Assembly (NCBI GenBank): GCA_003054655.1
Contig: QAYZ01000016.1
Coordinates: forward strand, 1,240,001-1,304,000
From: Spartobacteria bacterium LR76
Lineage (GTDB): Bacteria; Verrucomicrobiota; Verrucomicrobiia; Chthoniobacterales; Terrimicrobiaceae
Length of the DNA: 64,000 bases
Direction: 5' to 3'
The stretch's first letter is position 1. The number at the start of each line of letters is the position of its first letter. Of this stretch, positions 17,485 through 26,531 are shown piece after piece. The translations under genes were made by a program, and so were the position numbers. Below the pieces are notes generated by a model. That model saw nothing but the letters and a program-made list of their open reading frames with translations, had not been told where the DNA came from and searched no databases.

Positions 17485-17542
17485 TCGCTTCGGAAAGATA
17501 CGCTGAAGGAGCCAAATTTCCCACCAATCGTTTCCCAAAAGC

Positions 17543-17579
17543 AAAAAGGCGCCGGAATCCCCCACCCCGGCGCCTTTTT
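17543..17579 (-). terminator. Rho-independent terminator of the PEP-CTERM gene
   Basis: A perfect thirteen-base stem, AAAAAGGCGCCGG paired with CCGGCGCCTTTTT, with an eleven-base loop lies just after the stop of the minus-strand gene at 17603. On the minus strand it ends in a run of five T. It also separates that gene from moxR, which begins 60 bases further on. Confidence 0.9.
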
Positions 17580-17602
17580 GAACTAAACTGCTTTGTTTGC
17601 CT

Positions 17603-19960
17603 TTATGCCACCATACGTCGGCGGCGATGAACCATCAGCCAAGCCACTCCGGCCAGCCCGAGCAGCGCCCAGGTGCCGGGTTCGGGAACGACGGAAAGAG
17701 CCCCGGTCGCCTCGGAGAAAACATAGGAGGTATTCGCGTCGATCGTCTTCGACCAGGTGTTATCGAGATTATCAGTAAATCCATTGACGATAAAGTTCGC
17801 ACCATAAGACTCGTTAAGCCCCGTATCGACGATGCTCCACGAACTCCCCACTGCAGTGGCCGCTGATGTCAAATCGAAGACTATTGCACCATTCAAGCTG
17901 AGTGCTCCGGCACCAGTGATGTGATTATTCACGCCGCTTGCACCAATGGAGAACTTCATCTGAGAACCAGCCGCGAGCAACAGTGAACCGGCGTTGACCG
18001 TCGTGTTGCCTGTGTAGGTATTCGTTCCGGCGAACTCCTGAATCCCTGCGCCGTTTTTGATCACACTCCCGGTACCAGTGATCGCGCCATAATAGCTCTG
18101 CTGCGCTCCGTTGGTTCCGGCAATCGTCAACGTCCCTGAACCAAGCTCAAGCGTGCTTTGCACAAAGGATCCGGTCATCGCGCCATTCCCATCGGCGTAT
18201 CCTGAGACCGGTGCAAGAGTGAAAGTCGGCGTCGCAGTAATCCCGCTGCCGTAATTCAAAATGGTGAAAGACGAAATCTGGCCGGATGCGTTTGTCGAGA
18301 ATGTTCCGTAAATTCCACCTGTACCCGAGAAAGTCCCCGCAACCTCCGAGTTGGTTCGATAGCCGGAACCCACGTTGGAGACCGTTATCGCACTCGTCGA
18401 ATTGGAAAGATATCCAACAGTCTGATTGGTTCCTTCGGTGGCAAGAGTAGTGCCTCCGGCAATACTCACACCTCCAGAGAAAGAGTTCACTCCGGAAAGA
18501 CCAACCTTGCCCCCGCCAGCGACCGTCACCAGCCCGCCGGAACCTCCAGAGGTATCGCTAATTTTTCCGGTAAATCTGGTCGTGCCCCCTGTGGAAGCAA
18601 GAAATGTCGCTCCTTTCGCCGTGGAGTTTGAGCCGAGCACGATGTCGCCCGAGAAAGTCGAGATACCACTCGTGTTTGTCCCGCCGATGCGGGTAACACC
18701 CGTCGAGTTAAGACTATTCACGTTAATATTTCGGCCCAGGGTGACCCCGGCTGTGTCAATGAAGAGGCCCAGCATCGTGCCACTCGAGGTGCCGTTAAAG
18801 CTCGAACCGGAGCCGCTCCCGGCACCACCGAGCTCGATAGCAGATGTTCCACTACCCAGAGCATTTCCGGCACCGACCGTCACCGATCCCTGGTAAATGC
18901 TAATCCCACCGGTGATACTGTTATTGTTATTCGAAAGCACCAGGTTTCCTCGGCCGGTCTTGGTCAGATCCTGCAAATTAGCGGTTGCACCGGTTAGTTG
19001 CAGGAACAGCGAACTCGTGACTGCAGCTCCCCCGGTCGTTGATCCATTTGCAAGGGAGTCCACCGTGATAATTCGCGATCCGCTTCCGAAATCAACGCCC
19101 GAAGAGAGAATCAGGTTTCCCTTCCCGTACTGTAGGTTATTGAGAAACTGAACATTCCCGTTGATTGTGAAGGCATTAGAAAATGTCGTGGTCGGAAAAC
19201 TCCCTCCCACCGGACCGGAGAAGGTCGTCCCTCCAGCCATGGTCACCGCCGAGGTCCCCAAGGATCCGGCATTGATTGCAGATAGCACACCACTATTGAG
19301 AGCAATTCCACCGACGATCGTGTTAGCCCGGCCAAGAGACAGCGTACCTCCATTTATCGTAATCCCCCCACTGGTGATATTCAATGTACCGCCCACACTT
19401 ACGGTATCTGCTCCGGTTTTCACCAGTCCTGCGCTTCCGGAGATTGAAGCCACGGGACTACCCGAACTATTCCCCAGCGTGAGAGTTCCGCCGGTTCCGC
19501 CAACGGTAAGGCCATTCGAAAACGTGATGTTATGAGTTATGGTGTAGCTCAACGAGTTGTTTTGATTAGCCACAATCGCGTTTCCCGACGCCCCGTTGAA
19601 GTTCAGCGTACTTCCACCGCCCGCGGTGGCAGGACCAATCGTAATCGTCTTGGCTGCACTAACGGTGCCATTCAGAATGAGCTTATTCAGGTCAAGGGGT
19701 GAAGTAATATCCTCTGTCGCGGTAAAATTATTAGCCACGGTGTTGGTAGCTCCAGAGGTTCCCGCAAAAAACTGAACAACATTGGAAGAACCAGAAACAG
19801 GAGATCCATTCGCATCCCAATTGCCCGGGGTGGACCAGAGATTGGAGGTTCCGGACGCATTATTATTCGTCCAAGTGTACGTGGTCTGGGCAAAACTCAC
19901 GGACATGGACGCAACGATTGCGAGGGACATTGCGGAGAAAGCGCGACGCGGGGAGTTCAC
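17603..19960 (-). CDS. Secreted autotransporter-repeat protein with PEP-CTERM sorting tail
   Basis: The 785-residue protein starts at GTG 19960, with an in-frame stop two codons upstream, and has a signal peptide ending near SMSVSFAQ. The body is Gly/Ser/Thr/Asn-rich with many beta-strand repeats of the autotransporter-associated type, such as GSAGLVKTGADTVSVGGTL, DLTKTGRGNLVLSNNNNSI and NGAGIQEFAGTNTYTGNT. The carboxy end is VVPEPGTWALLGLAGVAWL plus Arg residues, a PEP-CTERM signal for exosortase processing. It is likely a surface or matrix protein. Codon use looks more AT-rich than the neighbours. No exosortase gene is in the window. Confidence 0.92.
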   Translation of the reverse strand: MNSPRRAFSAMSLAIVASMSVSFAQTTYTWTNNNASGTSNLWSTPGNWDANGSPVSGSSNVVQFFAGTSGATNTVANNFTATEDITSPLDLNKLILNGTVSAAKTITIGPATAGGGSTLNFNGASGNAIVANQNNSLSYTITHNITFSNGLTVGGTGGTLTLGNSSGSPVASISGSAGLVKTGADTVSVGGTLNITSGGITINGGTLSLGRANTIVGGIALNSGVLSAINAGSLGTSAVTMAGGTTFSGPVGGSFPTTTFSNAFTINGNVQFLNNLQYGKGNLILSSGVDFGSGSRIITVDSLANGSTTGGAAVTSSLFLQLTGATANLQDLTKTGRGNLVLSNNNNSITGGISIYQGSVTVGAGNALGSGTSAIELGGAGSGSGSSFNGTSSGTMLGLFIDTAGVTLGRNINVNSLNSTGVTRIGGTNTSGISTFSGDIVLGSNSTAKGATFLASTGGTTRFTGKISDTSGGSGGLVTVAGGGKVGLSGVNSFSGGVSIAGGTTLATEGTNQTVGYLSNSTSAITVSNVGSGYRTNSEVAGTFSGTGGIYGTFSTNASGQISSFTILNYGSGITATPTFTLAPVSGYADGNGAMTGSFVQSTLELGSGTLTIAGTNGAQQSYYGAITGTGSVIKNGAGIQEFAGTNTYTGNTTVNAGSLLLAAGSQMKFSIGASGVNNHITGAGALSLNGAIVFDLTSAATAVGSSWSIVDTGLNESYGANFIVNGFTDNLDNTWSKTIDANTSYVFSEATGALSVVPEPGTWALLGLAGVAWLMVHRRRRMVA

Positions 19961-20329
19961 TTTTCAAGCTTGTTCCCGTTCGGAGTAACTCGCAATTGGT
20001 TCAACGTTCTAACGTTTGACTGGCGAGATATTTGCACTCGGTTCTTTCGAAAGCTTCCGGTTCCCCCATTTTCGCACACATTTTGGAAATCTTGTTTTGG
20101 CGATAAATAATTGCCCCCGCAGTGGGGACGGGCGGATGGCCTTGTTTTCACTCCAAAAACCGATGTCGGTCCTGCCGTGGGAATCGCTTCGAGCGACCAG
20201 TTCAGGGGGTCAGACCGGAATGGCTTTGATATGGCTGTCATTTTGTCAAGAGGGCACGGCAAAAAAGATGACCTAGAAGGCCAAGTAATCGGGGAAGGCT
20301 CGCCCAAGAACAGGCAGAGAGCGTCAGCT
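19961..20329. other. Upstream region of the PEP-CTERM gene
   Basis: About 370 bases without a convincing gene. The segment near 19975-20110 is AT-richer than its surroundings and should hold the promoter and a leader for the minus-strand gene at 19960. An 86-codon plus-strand frame (20016-20276) has no recognisable features. No hairpin or riboswitch was recognised. Confidence 0.4.
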
Positions 20330-21133
20330 TTACGAACCGGCCGCCGGGGTCACCCAGACTTTCATGGACACCGTCTGCATGGGGCCAAACTCGGTGATCT
20401 GCGCCACGTCAGCGGCATCTCGCCCATAGGCGATCACGATGCGGTTTCCCTTGGCGACCTTCTGGGTGGCGTCAAATGTGTACCACCGTCCGCCGACAAA
20501 CGCCTCAAACCAGGCATGCAGGTCCATGGGATCGAGCGTGTGAAGATATCCCACCACCATGCGGGCGGGTATGCGCAGCGCACGGCAGAGAGCGATGCCC
20601 AGATGCGTAAAGTCCCGGCAGACCCCTTCGCGTTTTTTCGCGGTGTCCCGGGCGGAGGTGGTTGGACCGCTCGCGCCATATTTGTATTTCAGCTTTCGGA
20701 AGATCCAGTCCCGAATTGCCTCCGCTTGTTGATAGCCCGGCTCGATCTTGTTGAAAAATCCCGACTTCACCACCCTGTGAGCTTTCTTCACGAGCAAGTC
20801 CGATTCCACGAAGCGGCTCGGCAGTAGATACTGGAGGACGTCGTCGGGCAGATCCTGGGCGAGGGTAAACCCGGCCTGGGGATTGACATCGATTTCGTCC
20901 TGTACTTCCGCCATGCACGTTGCCCGTAGCGTGCTGCGTCCCGCCGGGAAGACCAAGCGACGGCAAATATTTCCGAATGCATCCTGGTAGTCATGATGCG
21001 GCGCGCCGGGAGTGACCTCAATTTCGCTCCGCAGAACCGTTTGCGCCTTCCCGGTCTGCGGCATCAACATTACGACCGCCGCTACTTCCGACTTCGTTTC
21101 CAGTACCATTTCACACCCCGCGTCGAGCTTCAT
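20330..21133 (-). CDS. Cytoplasmic transglutaminase-like cysteine protease family protein
   Basis: The 267-residue protein starts at ATG 21133 with GGAG five bases upstream. An amino-terminal beta-rich half (residues 1-120, transglutaminase N-terminal type) leads to a catalytic core with Cys in REGVCRDFTHLGIALCRAL, His in DLHAWFEAFVGGRWYTF and Asp in FDATQ. This is the arrangement of bacterial transglutaminase-like proteins often linked to proteolysis or cross-linking. No signal peptide is apparent. It stands alone between tRNA-Glu and the PEP-CTERM gene. Confidence 0.85.
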   Translation of the reverse strand: MKLDAGCEMVLETKSEVAAVVMLMPQTGKAQTVLRSEIEVTPGAPHHDYQDAFGNICRRLVFPAGRSTLRATCMAEVQDEIDVNPQAGFTLAQDLPDDVLQYLLPSRFVESDLLVKKAHRVVKSGFFNKIEPGYQQAEAIRDWIFRKLKYKYGASGPTTSARDTAKKREGVCRDFTHLGIALCRALRIPARMVVGYLHTLDPMDLHAWFEAFVGGRWYTFDATQKVAKGNRIVIAYGRDAADVAQITEFGPMQTVSMKVWVTPAAGS

Positions 21134-21240
21134 TAAAGCTCCATCGCATTTCGCAGGGTCCCTGGATGAGAAAAACGCAAGATTCGGAGACGCAGCTTTG
21201 AAAACCTTCTGAGGCCATTTCCCAAAAACCAGACGGTTTT

Positions 21241-21316
21241 TGGCAGCGCATACGGGATTCGAACCCGTGTACCGGCCTTGAGAGGGCCGTGTCCTAGGCC
21301 TCTAGACGAATGCGCC
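21241..21316 (-). tRNA. tRNA-Glu (anticodon CTC)
   Basis: A full cloverleaf reads on the minus strand: acceptor GGCGCAT pairs with ATGCGCT, the anticodon arm CGGCC-CTCTCAA-GGCCG gives anticodon CTC, and the T-arm contains GGTTCGAATCC. Discriminator G is followed by an encoded CCA. The anticodon reads GAG codons. Length is 76 bases including CCA. Confidence 0.96.
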
Positions 21317-21389
21317 TTCGAGAGTCGGACAAAGTATCGGAGAATTTTTGTGCTGACAAGTGCGAATGCACAGCGATCTTTGCCTGCCG

Positions 21390-21632
21390 ATGAAATTGTA
21401 TATCAAGCCGTGGTGTCCATGGTGTGTCGAGGCCGTCTCGTGGCTGAAGGCACGCGGCTATTCGTTTGAGTCGATCGACGTGCTTTCCAGCGAGGCAGCC
21501 TACGCCCATATGCGCAAAATCTCCGGCCAGTCGCTCACTCCCACCCTGGAGATGCCCGATGGCAAGGTTTTGCCTGATTTTGACGTGAGGCAGCTTGAGA
21601 AGTTCCTCCAGACGAACAATATTCACCCGTAA
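21390..21632 (+). CDS. Glutaredoxin
   Basis: From ATG 21390 the product is 80 residues, beginning MKLYIKPWCPWCVEAVSWL with a CPWC redox pair, followed by the TPTLEMPDG cis-proline turn that binds glutathione. The size and single domain fit a monothiol/dithiol glutaredoxin that uses glutathione to reduce disulfides. A start ten codons earlier is possible. Its TAA stop overlaps the ATG of the downstream membrane protein by one base (TAATG). Confidence 0.88.
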   Translation: MKLYIKPWCPWCVEAVSWLKARGYSFESIDVLSSEAAYAHMRKISGQSLTPTLEMPDGKVLPDFDVRQLEKFLQTNNIHP

Positions 21633-22450
21633 TGATTTCCAATCTCCTGCTGGTGGCCGGTGTGGGAGTCGCGAGCGTGGCCTTGCGCTCGTTCCAGCAC
21701 CCCATTTTTACCCGGCTGGGTACTCTGGGCATCTTTGTCACCTCGTTCCTTGCCGGTTGGCTGCTGGGCGGCAGCGTCGCCATGGGAGTCGCACTCGCCC
21801 TGAGCTGGCTGTTTCTGCCTTGGCTGGAGATCCTCACCCGCATCCGCCGCCTGAGATTGCCGGTGGATCGCGTCATCGAGTCCCGCCGACCGCCGACGCG
21901 CACCGAATTCCCCAACCTCTCCGAGGTTTCCCAGGAGATCGAGGAGAGCGGATTTGAATACATCGACGACCTGGGCTGGGATCACGATGCAACGAAAAAC
22001 TACTATCGCGTCTTTGAGCACCCGGAAAAGCGCCTCCAGGCTGCCATCTGCCTGTCCGAGCAGGAGGATCTGGCGTTCTTTTACATCACCGTCACAGCAC
22101 GGACGCCGGATGGGCGCACATTTTCCACCTGGAACTACCCATTTTCCTACGGCCTGAAGCTGGAACCGAAGACCAAGATCCAGCGCTTTCCGTCGCCGGG
22201 GCCCTTTCGAAGCATTCTTGCCACCCACGAGCAGTTTCTCAACCGCGAGGGCTGCCGACGAGAGGATTTAGCTCTCGTTCCCCAGGAGACGCTCATCGCA
22301 ACCCTCCAGGGCGACATGCTGGGCCAGATATCCCACAATGTTGACGCTGGCCTCCTGCGCCGTGTGGAGGACAACCGCGTGCGCTACACCCCGAAAGGGA
22401 TGTTCTTTCTCTGGTTTCAATTCCTGCGCGACCTGCTGAGGCTCTCTTGA
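21632..22450 (+). CDS. Membrane-anchored protein of unknown function
   Basis: The 272-residue protein has two amino-terminal hydrophobic segments (LLLVAGVGVASVAL and LGIFVTSFLAGWLLGGSVAMGVALALSWLF), then a cytoplasmic or periplasmic region of about 200 residues that starts with a basic stretch (RIRRLRLPVDRVIESRRPP). No catalytic motif is recognised. It is translationally coupled to the glutaredoxin, which hints at a redox or envelope role, but this is only context. Confidence 0.65.
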   Translation: MISNLLLVAGVGVASVALRSFQHPIFTRLGTLGIFVTSFLAGWLLGGSVAMGVALALSWLFLPWLEILTRIRRLRLPVDRVIESRRPPTRTEFPNLSEVSQEIEESGFEYIDDLGWDHDATKNYYRVFEHPEKRLQAAICLSEQEDLAFFYITVTARTPDGRTFSTWNYPFSYGLKLEPKTKIQRFPSPGPFRSILATHEQFLNREGCRREDLALVPQETLIATLQGDMLGQISHNVDAGLLRRVEDNRVRYTPKGMFFLWFQFLRDLLRLS

Positions 22451-22453
22451 GAA

Positions 22454-24220
22454 TCAGGCGGTTTCGTTGTCCTGAAAAAGTTCGTCCTCCTGGTAGGGCT
22501 TCCACCTTGGTCGGCCGATGAAATGGCCTTGCACGCAGGAGATGCCGATCGTGCGGAGCAGTTCCATCTCCTCCTCGGTTTCTACAAACTCGGCCACGGT
22601 CGAGATGTCGAGATTCCTGGCGATGATCTGAAGCGCCTGCAATACCGCCTGGTTGAACGGCTGCCTCGGGAGGTCGCGAACGAAGGCTCCATCGATCTTC
22701 ATGAAGTCGATGGGCAGGGTCTTGAGATAGGTGAGTGAGGAAAAACCGGAACCAAAATCATCGAGGCCAAACTGACACCCGACCTTTTGCAGGCGGGTGA
22801 TGGCACCCGAGGCGTGCTGGAGATTGGGGATGAGCTCGTTTTCGGTGATCTCGAAGAGCACGCGCTCGGGAGCGATGCCCGAGTTGGCCAGCATGCTTTC
22901 GACAAACTCACAGTAGGTCTCGTCACCGAAGAGCGAGCCCGAGATATTGATGGATACGGAGAGTCCCGGAGTCGTCGCCAGAGCCTCAAAGGCCTTGGTA
23001 ATGACAAAGCGATCGAGCTTGGTGGTCTGTCCCGACCGGCGGACCGCAGACAAAAACACCGCCGGATTGACCGGTTCCTCATGCCGCGGGTCCACATACC
23101 GGAGCAGCACCTCGTGAAAGAGTATCCTCCTGCCCTCGACGGAATACACCGGCTGAAACCAGAGCTGGAGAGAGCCATCGCGCATGGCGGTCTTGATGCG
23201 TGACGACCAATCGGTATCCGCAATGAGCTGGCTGATCTCATTGGTCTCGGGACGGTGCACCTCGACACGATTGCGCCCGCGAGCCTTGGCGGCGTAACAG
23301 GCTGCATCGGCATTGGCCATCACCTCCGGCGGAGCGAGCCGACCGTCGATCACAGCCACCCCGACCGAAGCCCCCACGCGGAAGGAACGGTCGCCCGATG
23401 TATAGACGATCTCCTCGACCCGATCGACGATGGATTCGGCGATCTCGCAGGCCTTGGGCAGGTCGCAGGCGGGCAGGATCAGGACAAACTCATCGCCACC
23501 AAAGCGCACGAGGACATCCGAGCGGCGGGTGAGGCTTTTCAAGACCTGGGCGACCTGGAGCAGGAGCTTGTCGCCGGCATCATGACCGAGCGTGTCATTG
23601 ATGATCTTGAAGTTGTCGAGATCAAGATAGAGCACGGCTCCGGGTTCTCCCGTCTTGGCCTTATCGATGGCCAGGGCAAGCGCCGGATCGAGCTGGCTGC
23701 GATTGCTCAACCGGGTGAGCGGATCGTGCTGGGCGAGGAACTTGAGCTGATCCTCAAGCTGCTTCCTGCGGGCGATCTCCTTCACCGCCGCCTCGGCCAC
23801 GGTCAGGCGCACGTCGAGCAGGCCAGGATTGTAGGGCTTGCCGATATAGTCATCCGCGCCGGCATCCAGAATCTCCCGCAAGTCCTCGGGGCGGCTATTG
23901 CCTGTTCCCACAAGGATATAAATATAAGCGCCCTGTGACTGTGATCGCAGCTTGCGGCACAACTCCAGCCCGCTCATGCCGGGCAGTTGAATATCGAGCG
24001 TAATGAGGGGAAAGTCCTCCTTCTCCAGCCGCTCCAAGGCGACCTCGGCGGATTCACAGCCAACCACCTCATGTCCCCGCGAGTGGATGATGCGCTCCAA
24101 AAGCATCCGCGTGGGACGATCATCTTCGACGACGAGAACTTTACAGGCTTGCTGGGAAGAAGAGGGATCCACGCGTACGTCTGTTTGGGGGAGTCTTTCC
24201 CACGCGGCACGCTCAGGCAA
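22454..24220 (-). CDS. Response regulator with GGDEF and EAL domains (c-di-GMP turnover)
   Basis: Start chosen is TTG 24220, 25 bases after the tsaD stop; an ATG at 24340 would overlap tsaD by 95 bases and a GTG at 24172 is also possible. The product (about 588 residues) has a receiver domain with phospho-Asp in TLDIQLPGMSG and Lys in YIGKPYNP, then a GGDEF domain with intact RFGGDEF and an upstream inhibitory RRSD site, then an EAL-type domain. The latter reads EVL instead of EAL but keeps NISG, EITENE, DDFGSGFS, MKID and VQGHFIGRP. Both cyclase and phosphodiesterase residues are present, so it may act in either direction under phosphorylation control. It is last in a long operon. Confidence 0.88.
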   Translation of the reverse strand: MPERAAWERLPQTDVRVDPSSSQQACKVLVVEDDRPTRMLLERIIHSRGHEVVGCESAEVALERLEKEDFPLITLDIQLPGMSGLELCRKLRSQSQGAYIYILVGTGNSRPEDLREILDAGADDYIGKPYNPGLLDVRLTVAEAAVKEIARRKQLEDQLKFLAQHDPLTRLSNRSQLDPALALAIDKAKTGEPGAVLYLDLDNFKIINDTLGHDAGDKLLLQVAQVLKSLTRRSDVLVRFGGDEFVLILPACDLPKACEIAESIVDRVEEIVYTSGDRSFRVGASVGVAVIDGRLAPPEVMANADAACYAAKARGRNRVEVHRPETNEISQLIADTDWSSRIKTAMRDGSLQLWFQPVYSVEGRRILFHEVLLRYVDPRHEEPVNPAVFLSAVRRSGQTTKLDRFVITKAFEALATTPGLSVSINISGSLFGDETYCEFVESMLANSGIAPERVLFEITENELIPNLQHASGAITRLQKVGCQFGLDDFGSGFSSLTYLKTLPIDFMKIDGAFVRDLPRQPFNQAVLQALQIIARNLDISTVAEFVETEEEMELLRTIGISCVQGHFIGRPRWKPYQEDELFQDNETA

Positions 24221-24245
24221 GCACTCACTGCCCCGGCGCGGAGAT

Positions 24246-25247
24246 TTAGGCGGCAGCGAGGCGGGCGTAGTCGAAATTGGGCAGGATGTCGGCAGCGAGA
24301 TCGGTGACGCCTCCCTGCCGATGCGAGGCGGCATATGCAATCATCAGCGCATTGTCTGTCCGCAAAGCCGGAGGAGCCATGCGCCACTCGATGCCAGCAG
24401 AGCGGCAGGCGAGGTCGAGCTTGGCCTGGAGTCGGGAGTTGCTGCTCACGCCTCCGCTCACCGCCAGGAGCGAGCGTCCCTGACGACGTGCCGCAGCCAG
24501 CGCCTTGTGCACCAGCACATCCACCACCGCCTCCTGAAACGAGGCGCAGATGTCCGGCAGATCGGTCGGCTCAAATCCCCGGTCGAGAAAGTATCGCACC
24601 GACGTCTTCAACCCGCTGAAACTGAAGGCAAAATCTCCTGATCCCAGCATGCTCCGCGGAAACTCAAAGCGATCCGGGTTGCCCTCGCGAGCCATCCGGT
24701 CGATCTGCACTCCGCCCGGATATGGCAGGCCAAGGAGCTTTGCCACCTTGTCAAACGCCTCGCCGGCGGCATCATCGAGCGTGCGCCCCAGCAGCCGATA
24801 GTCCCCGTAGCCCGCGACATCGAGCAACATGGTATGCCCGCCGCTTACGACCAGACCGACGTGCGGAGGGATGGTGGACAGGCCAAAAAATGGCGACAGC
24901 ATGTGCCCCTCGATATGATTGACGGCTAGGAAGGGCTTATCGACGCCCATCGCCAGCCCTTTTGCCGCCGAGACTCCCACCAGCAGGGCGGCAGCAAGTC
25001 CCGGCCCGTTCGTGGCGGCAAAGGCGTCGATCTGCTCAAGAGACATTCGGGCCTCGGCCAGGGCTTTTTCCACGAGGCCGGGGAGCAGCGAGAGGTGGTT
25101 GCGCGAGGCGACCTCGGGCACCACGCCGCCATAGGCCGCATGGATGTCCGCCTGGCTGGCGATCTCATGACTCAGGACATCTCCATGACCGCGCAGGATG
25201 GCGACGGCGGTTTCGTCGCAGGAGGTTTCGATGGCGAGAACGATCAC
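24246..25247 (-). CDS. tsaD: tRNA N6-threonylcarbamoyladenosine transferase
   Basis: The start is GTG 25247 (translated VIVLAIETSCDETAV), with AAAGGA two bases upstream and overlapping the protease stop in a GTGA quartet; this gives 333 residues, the family length. The ETSCDETA start, the NHIEGH metal-binding histidines, and VSGGHTMLL and SGGVSSN of the ASKHA fold identify TsaD/Gcp. It transfers the threonylcarbamoyl group to A37 of tRNAs reading ANN codons. Confidence 0.95.
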   Translation of the reverse strand: MIVLAIETSCDETAVAILRGHGDVLSHEIASQADIHAAYGGVVPEVASRNHLSLLPGLVEKALAEARMSLEQIDAFAATNGPGLAAALLVGVSAAKGLAMGVDKPFLAVNHIEGHMLSPFFGLSTIPPHVGLVVSGGHTMLLDVAGYGDYRLLGRTLDDAAGEAFDKVAKLLGLPYPGGVQIDRMAREGNPDRFEFPRSMLGSGDFAFSFSGLKTSVRYFLDRGFEPTDLPDICASFQEAVVDVLVHKALAAARRQGRSLLAVSGGVSSNSRLQAKLDLACRSAGIEWRMAPPALRTDNALMIAYAASHRQGGVTDLAADILPNFDYARLAAA

Positions 25248-26518
25248 AATCCTTTGGCAGGCTGGCTGGTTTTCTTCCGCTCCGCAAAAATCACGGAGCC
25301 TTGCAGCATGTCGACAGCGCGGGACAACTGCGCATCCTTTGCCAGCGAGAGCGTCGGTTCCCCGGTAACACTCTCCCGGCGCATTTTCCAAAGATCATAC
25401 TCCTGCTCGGGAGTCAGCGTCACCTTGATGGTCGGCACCACCCCGACCTCATGGATCACCGTGCCGCTCGGCGTGAAGTACCGGGCCGTCGTCAGCCGGA
25501 GGGCGGACCCATCGGGCAGCGAAACCACGCTCTGCACGGAGCCTTTGCCAAAGGTGGTCTCCCCGATCACGACCGCGCGATTCAGGTCGCGCAAGGCCCC
25601 GGCCACGATCTCGGAACCGCTCGCACTGGCGTAGTTTGTGAGGATGGCGAGCGGGTACTTCCGCTGCGGCCCGAGAGCGGCGGATGTGCGGTACTCCCGC
25701 CCGGGAGACCGTCCCTCCGTGTAAACCACCTTCGTATCGGGCGGCACGAACAACCCGCAGACATCCACCGCGCTGTTGAGCAATCCGCCGGGATTGTACC
25801 GCAGGTCGAGGACCAGCGCCTCCATGCCCTGCTTCTCGAGTTCGTCGAGAGCCTTGGCGAGTTCCGTGGCGGTGGGTTCGGCAAACTTGGTAATCCTCAC
25901 GTACCCGATCTTGCGCCCGCCAGTCTGATCGAGCGGGAGGATCTGGGCGTTCTTCACGCTGCGCATCTTGATCGACACGCGGGTGAGTTCGTAATCCTTG
26001 ATCTCCTTGGTGTTGGGGCGCTGGATCGTAAGGGTGATCTTCTCACCGATGTCGCCCTTGAGCTTGTCGATGGCCTGGGAGATCGTGAGCTTGTCCGTGG
26101 CCTCGCCATTGATCCGCAGGATGCGGTCACCCGGCAGGAGACCGGCGCTGAACGCTGGAGAGTCTTCCATCGGGTTCACGATGGTGAGAGCGCCGTCATC
26201 GATCGTGATCACGACTCCGAGACCGCCAAACTCGCTCTTCGTATCCTCCTGCATCCCCTTGAAATCTTCGGGATCCATGAACTCGCTGTGCGGATCGAGC
26301 CGCGACAGCATCCCCTTGAGCGCTCCATAGGTGAGGTCCTTGTAGGAGATTTTGCCGTCATTCACATAGTCCTGGCGGATGAGCTGCATGGCTCGCGCCA
26401 GCACCTGCACGCTCTCGTAGGGCGAATCTTCATCAGCCGCCGGAGTCGGGCTCGCCTTCTGGGCAAAGGCCGATCCCGCGAGAACGACGAGAGATACGGC
26501 GCAAAGCAAACGATGCAT
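25244..26518 (-). CDS. Carboxy-terminal processing protease (S41 family)
   Basis: From ATG 26518 the product is 424 residues with a signal peptide (MHRLLCAVSLVVLAGSAFAQ). A PDZ domain (GGLGVVITIDDGALTIVNP to LPGDRILRINGE) is followed by the S41 core: GYVRITKFAE, LRYNPGGLL, catalytic Ser in NYASASGSEIVAGAL and Lys in GETTFGKGSVQ. It is a periplasmic serine protease of the CtpA/Prc group, processing or quality-controlling envelope proteins. It overlaps tsaD by four bases and follows birA by 13 bases. Confidence 0.93.
   Translation of the reverse strand: MHRLLCAVSLVVLAGSAFAQKASPTPAADEDSPYESVQVLARAMQLIRQDYVNDGKISYKDLTYGALKGMLSRLDPHSEFMDPEDFKGMQEDTKSEFGGLGVVITIDDGALTIVNPMEDSPAFSAGLLPGDRILRINGEATDKLTISQAIDKLKGDIGEKITLTIQRPNTKEIKDYELTRVSIKMRSVKNAQILPLDQTGGRKIGYVRITKFAEPTATELAKALDELEKQGMEALVLDLRYNPGGLLNSAVDVCGLFVPPDTKVVYTEGRSPGREYRTSAALGPQRKYPLAILTNYASASGSEIVAGALRDLNRAVVIGETTFGKGSVQSVVSLPDGSALRLTTARYFTPSGTVIHEVGVVPTIKVTLTPEQEYDLWKMRRESVTGEPTLSLAKDAQLSRAVDMLQGSVIFAERKKTSQPAKGL
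25250..25255 (-). promoter_or_regulatory. Ribosome-binding site for tsaD GTG start
   Basis: AAAGGA on the minus strand lies two bases before the GTG at 25247, within the last codons of the upstream protease gene. It selects this GTG rather than any longer frame. Confidence 0.6.
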
Positions 26519-26531
26519 GTAGGTCAAGGTA

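Noticed and set aside
17603-19960. Tandem DNA repeats in the autotransporter-repeat gene
   Set aside because: The repeats are at protein level with diverged codons; no direct nucleotide tandem array was evident.
20016-20276. 86-codon plus-strand frame in the gap before the PEP-CTERM gene
   Set aside because: No ribosome-binding site, domain or conserved-looking composition; more likely promoter and leader sequence.
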